DNA from: RUG626 sp964553775 | GTDB taxonomy: Bacteria; Bacillota; Clostridia; Oscillospirales; Oscillospiraceae | Direction of reading: 5' to 3' | Length of the DNA: 8,957 nucleotides | Assembly (NCBI GenBank): GCA_964553775.1 | Contig: CAZKLU010000071.1 | Span: forward strand, 1-8,957 | Shown: in pieces, positions 6,996-8,957 of the stretch | How positions within the stretch are numbered: the first letter of the stretch is position 1 | Layout: each line of letters starts with the position of its first letter | Notes under the pieces: generated by a model | Told to the model about the DNA's origin: nothing | The model's input: only the letters and a program-made list of their open reading frames with translations | Database searches by the model: none | Program-made: the position numbers and the translations under genes

Positions 6996-8156
6996 TCAAT
7001 CTTCTTTTATCATATCCATCAGCGCGTCCACAAGCTCACTTTCCGGAAGCTTCTTCACAATTTCGCCGTGCTTAAAGAGCAGCCCCTCGCCCTTGCCTCC
7101 GGCAATTCCATAGTCAGCTTCACGCGCCTCGCCCGGACCGTTCACCGCGCAGCCCATGACGGCTATGGTTATATCACGGTCTATACCGGCGGTGCGCTTT
7201 TCAACCTCTTTCGCGAGTCCTATGATGTCTATTTCGGTTCTCCCGCAGGTGGGGCATGAGACTATATTGACACCTTCACGCAGCTTCAGTGCTTTAAGTA
7301 TATCTATACCGGCGCGAACCTCCTCAACGGGATCATCGGTGAGCGAGACGCGGATCGTGTCCCCTATTCCCATGAGCAGCAGAGTACTCAGAGCTGCGGA
7401 AGATTTCACGATACCTATATGCTTTGTTCCCGCCTCGGTTACGCCAAGGTGCAGCGGATGATTTGTCATAGCGTTTAAGATGATGTTTGCTCCGATAACA
7501 TCGTACACATTTGATGCCTTTACCGAGATACATATATCTCCGAACCCGCAGTTTTCAAGAAGCGCGGTGTTATCAAGAGCGGCTTTGGCAAGAGCGGCTG
7601 ACATTTTGCCATTCGCCGCCGCAATCGCTTCCGCCGGGACAGAGCCTGAGTTCACGCCGACTCTTATTGGTATTCCGGCACTCTCGCACGCTCTCGCGAC
7701 AGCGCGGACATTGTTTTCACCGCCTATATTTCCGGGATTTATTCTTATCTTGTCGGCTCCGTTTTCAACGGCGGCAAGAGCGAGGCGGTAATCGAAGTGT
7801 ATATCGGCGACAAGCGGTATTTTTATACGCTCTCTGATTCTTGATATTGCCTTTGCCGCCCGCATATCCGGAACAGCAACTCTCACAATATCGCACCCCG
7901 CCGATTCAAGCTCCTCTATCTGCCGCACGGTAGCGTCAACATCCGCCGTCTTTGTGCTGCACATAGACTGCGCGGAAATCGGGTTGTCACCGCCGATGAG
8001 AACTCCGCCCACTTTTATGGTGTCGGTTTCTCTGCCGATATTGCTAAGACATTCCAGCTCTAAGCGGCTGTTTCTTCCGTTTCCCTTATCCCTGCCGTAC
8101 TCTTTCAATATCGCGTCAAGATCCGCAATTTTGCCGTTGTCAGCGTTCCGGTACAT
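6996..8156 (-). CDS. ispG: 4-hydroxy-3-methylbut-2-en-1-yl diphosphate synthase (IspG/GcpE)
   Basis: Iron-sulfur enzyme of the MEP isoprenoid pathway that reductively opens methylerythritol cyclodiphosphate to HMBPP, in the cytosol. The protein is 386 residues from the ATG at 8156. The N-terminal TIM-barrel part is recognised by KVGGVLIGGDNPISAQSM (48-65), VADIHFDYRLAL (116-127) and KIRINPGNIG (136-145). The C-terminal part supplies the [4Fe-4S] ligands C301 and C304 (SCPTCGRTEID), C336 and E343 (GCAVNGPGEA). I chose 8156 over the ATG at 8171 because GAGGAG sits 7 bases before it, whereas 8171 has no ribosome site. The start lies inside the upstream gene (17-base overlap), suggesting translational coupling. 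About 35-40 residues precede the usual KVG start of the family, a hydrophilic extension I do not recognise. Function is secure; the extension is real only if the chosen start is right. Confidence 0.97.
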   Translation of the reverse strand: MYRNADNGKIADLDAILKEYGRDKGNGRNSRLELECLSNIGRETDTIKVGGVLIGGDNPISAQSMCSTKTADVDATVRQIEELESAGCDIVRVAVPDMRAAKAISRIRERIKIPLVADIHFDYRLALAAVENGADKIRINPGNIGGENNVRAVARACESAGIPIRVGVNSGSVPAEAIAAANGKMSAALAKAALDNTALLENCGFGDICISVKASNVYDVIGANIILNAMTNHPLHLGVTEAGTKHIGIVKSSAALSTLLLMGIGDTIRVSLTDDPVEEVRAGIDILKALKLREGVNIVSCPTCGRTEIDIIGLAKEVEKRTAGIDRDITIAVMGCAVNGPGEAREADYGIAGGKGEGLLFKHGEIVKKLPESELVDALMDMIKED

Positions 8157-8817
8157 TTCTGCTCTCCTCATTTTCGAAAAGTGCCTTCATTTTGCAGGTT
8201 ATTTCGCTGTCCTCCGGAAGCTCCACAATTTCGGAGGTGTAAAAATCCTGCTTCTCCGATGTATCGGTATACGTCTCCTTGAGAGCGTAGAGACGATGGT
8301 CTGAAAGTCCGTAGAATTTCGCGGTCATTCTTCCTCCATCGAACGGTACATCCATATCCCTGTCTATCGCGTAAACGACGCGCTTTAAATCGAACTCCCC
8401 TGATTCTATTATACTAAGCTCCGTCTTCCAGTCAAGAAGCGTAAGAAAGTGTTCCGGCACAACGAGTACAGACGGTGCGCCTCTGAAGAGAAACGCGAAG
8501 AGCAGCGCGTTGAAGCAGTGGGTAGACGCGAGCATTCTGTAGTCGTACTCACCTCCAACGTACACACACGGACCGTTAGTGTTGAAGCTTGTATACTTTG
8601 AGGACAGGCATGCGGCGTGGTCAACAAGTCTCAGCGCGTCCTCCTGTGTGCGGCACTGTTCACGCTCTTCGGGGTACTCGCGGCAGACCTCATTCCATGC
8701 CGTTTTCAAAAGCGTCTCCGTCTTATTAATAAGCTCCGTATCAAGCTTATGCGCGTCTTTCCACGCGCTGTAGTTTGCCGCAAGTGTCATCTTAGCGCGT
8801 GCCATTATGGTATACAT
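8140..8817 (-). CDS. Conserved-looking hypothetical protein upstream of ispG
   Basis: A 225-residue protein I do not recognise. It has no signal peptide and no clear membrane span. The N-terminal third (about 10-60) is charged and likely helical. The middle (about 80-135) is more hydrophobic, with the segments CVYVGGEYDYRML and SVLVVPEHFLTLLDW, and the C-terminal third is acidic and mixed. No catalytic motif stands out. The ATG at 8817 is preceded by AAAGGGGG with an 11-base spacer, slightly long but usable; later Met codons (residues 5 and 10) have no better site. Its end overlaps the start of ispG by 17 bases, so the two are probably co-translated. The good ribosome site, the coupling and the codon use in keeping with its neighbours make it a real gene. 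A role linked to isoprenoid synthesis would be a guess from position only. Confidence 0.85.
   Translation of the reverse strand: MYTIMARAKMTLAANYSAWKDAHKLDTELINKTETLLKTAWNEVCREYPEEREQCRTQEDALRLVDHAACLSSKYTSFNTNGPCVYVGGEYDYRMLASTHCFNALLFAFLFRGAPSVLVVPEHFLTLLDWKTELSIIESGEFDLKRVVYAIDRDMDVPFDGGRMTAKFYGLSDHRLYALKETYTDTSEKQDFYTSEIVELPEDSEITCKMKALFENEESRNVPER
8164..8169 (-). promoter_or_regulatory. Ribosome binding site that sets the ispG start
   Basis: The minus strand reads GAGGAG here, then a 7-base spacer to the ATG at 8156. It lies within the last codons of the upstream hypothetical gene. It would be too close to, and partly overlap, an ATG at 8171, so it argues for the shorter ispG product. 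Confidence 0.8.
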
Positions 8818-8957
8818 TATATCATATTCCCCCTTTGTGAGTGTTTTGTTCTCCGCTTATTGGCGGCAGCCATACTCAAGATGAAACCATAAAGATATTC
8901 GGCTTCACAGCTTCAGATCATTGTTTATTCTCAGTATCTTCAAGCGATGACAGATGA
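8818..8957 (-). other. Upstream segment, possibly with the 3' end of a preceding gene
   Basis: This is the edge of the window. Two minus-strand frames are open from the edge: one ends at a TGA at 8918-8920 (tail HLSSLEDTENKQ), the other at a TGA at 8905-8907 (tail ICHRLKILRINNDLKL). Either could be the C-terminus of a preceding same-strand gene; the pieces are too short to identify. In Clostridia the gene before ispG is often rseP, but nothing here proves that. An 18-codon frame (8817-8873) also ends on the next gene's start codon. I see no convincing -35/-10 pair. Confidence 0.3.
8829..8836 (-). promoter_or_regulatory. Ribosome binding site of the hypothetical gene
   Basis: The minus strand reads AAAGGGGG, 11 bases before the ATG at 8817. 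It is the only Shine-Dalgarno-like run near this start and supports the first Met over the later ones. Confidence 0.6.

Noticed and set aside
8813..8818. TATAAT-like hexamer at the start of the hypothetical gene
   Set aside because: It overlaps the ATG, so a transcript starting from it would lack the ribosome site, and there is no matching -35 element.
8853..8866. Hairpin CCGC-TTATTG-GCGG before the hypothetical gene
   Set aside because: Only a 4-bp stem with no U-tract; expected by chance in this composition.
1..8957. A defence system, prophage or mobile element
   Set aside because: Apart from the unidentified 225-residue gene, all genes are housekeeping or signalling; there are no integrase, transposase, nuclease-toxin or terminal-repeat signatures.

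Overview
The window suggests a Gram-positive bacterium of the Bacillota, most likely a gut-type Clostridia member (Oscillospirales/Ruminococcaceae-like). This rests on a PolC-type replicative DNA polymerase with an embedded proofreading exonuclease, an IspG of the MEP isoprenoid pathway, and a transmembrane Ser/Thr kinase carrying a YARHG domain. Base composition looks mixed, roughly half G+C. All protein genes I can support lie on the minus strand, so the biological order runs from high to low coordinates.

Region by region in transcription order: (1) 8957-8818, a short segment that may hold the 3' end of an upstream gene and an 18-codon open frame whose stop overlaps the next start. (2) 8817-8140, an unrecognised 225-residue soluble protein. 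(3) 8156-6996, ispG, overlapping the previous gene by 17 bases and preceded by a strong Shine-Dalgarno inside it. (4) 6995-6828, a 168-base spacer with a GC-rich inverted repeat. (5) 6827-2853, polC, complete and with all catalytic motifs. (6) 2852-2717, a spacer with a convincing minus-strand terminator just after polC and small GC hairpins before the next gene. (7) 2716-35, a large protein made of a cytoplasmic kinase domain, one membrane span, an acidic low-complexity stalk, a 23-unit Asn-Thr-Gly array, a Thr-Pro linker, a YARHG domain and a C-terminal hexapeptide array. (8) 34-1, a GC hairpin that is probably the start of its terminator.

The unknown gene and ispG look translationally coupled. 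ispG and polC fit a gene order I recall from Clostridia (dxr-rseP-ispG-polC-rimP-nusA). Here that order is interrupted: an unknown gene precedes ispG and the kinase stands where rimP would be expected. The terminator after polC suggests the kinase is a separate transcription unit. The kinase is the least ordinary part of the window: it has HGD instead of HRD in the catalytic loop and two independent in-frame tandem-repeat arrays in its predicted external part. I found no tRNA, rRNA, CRISPR array, insertion sequence or phage gene.
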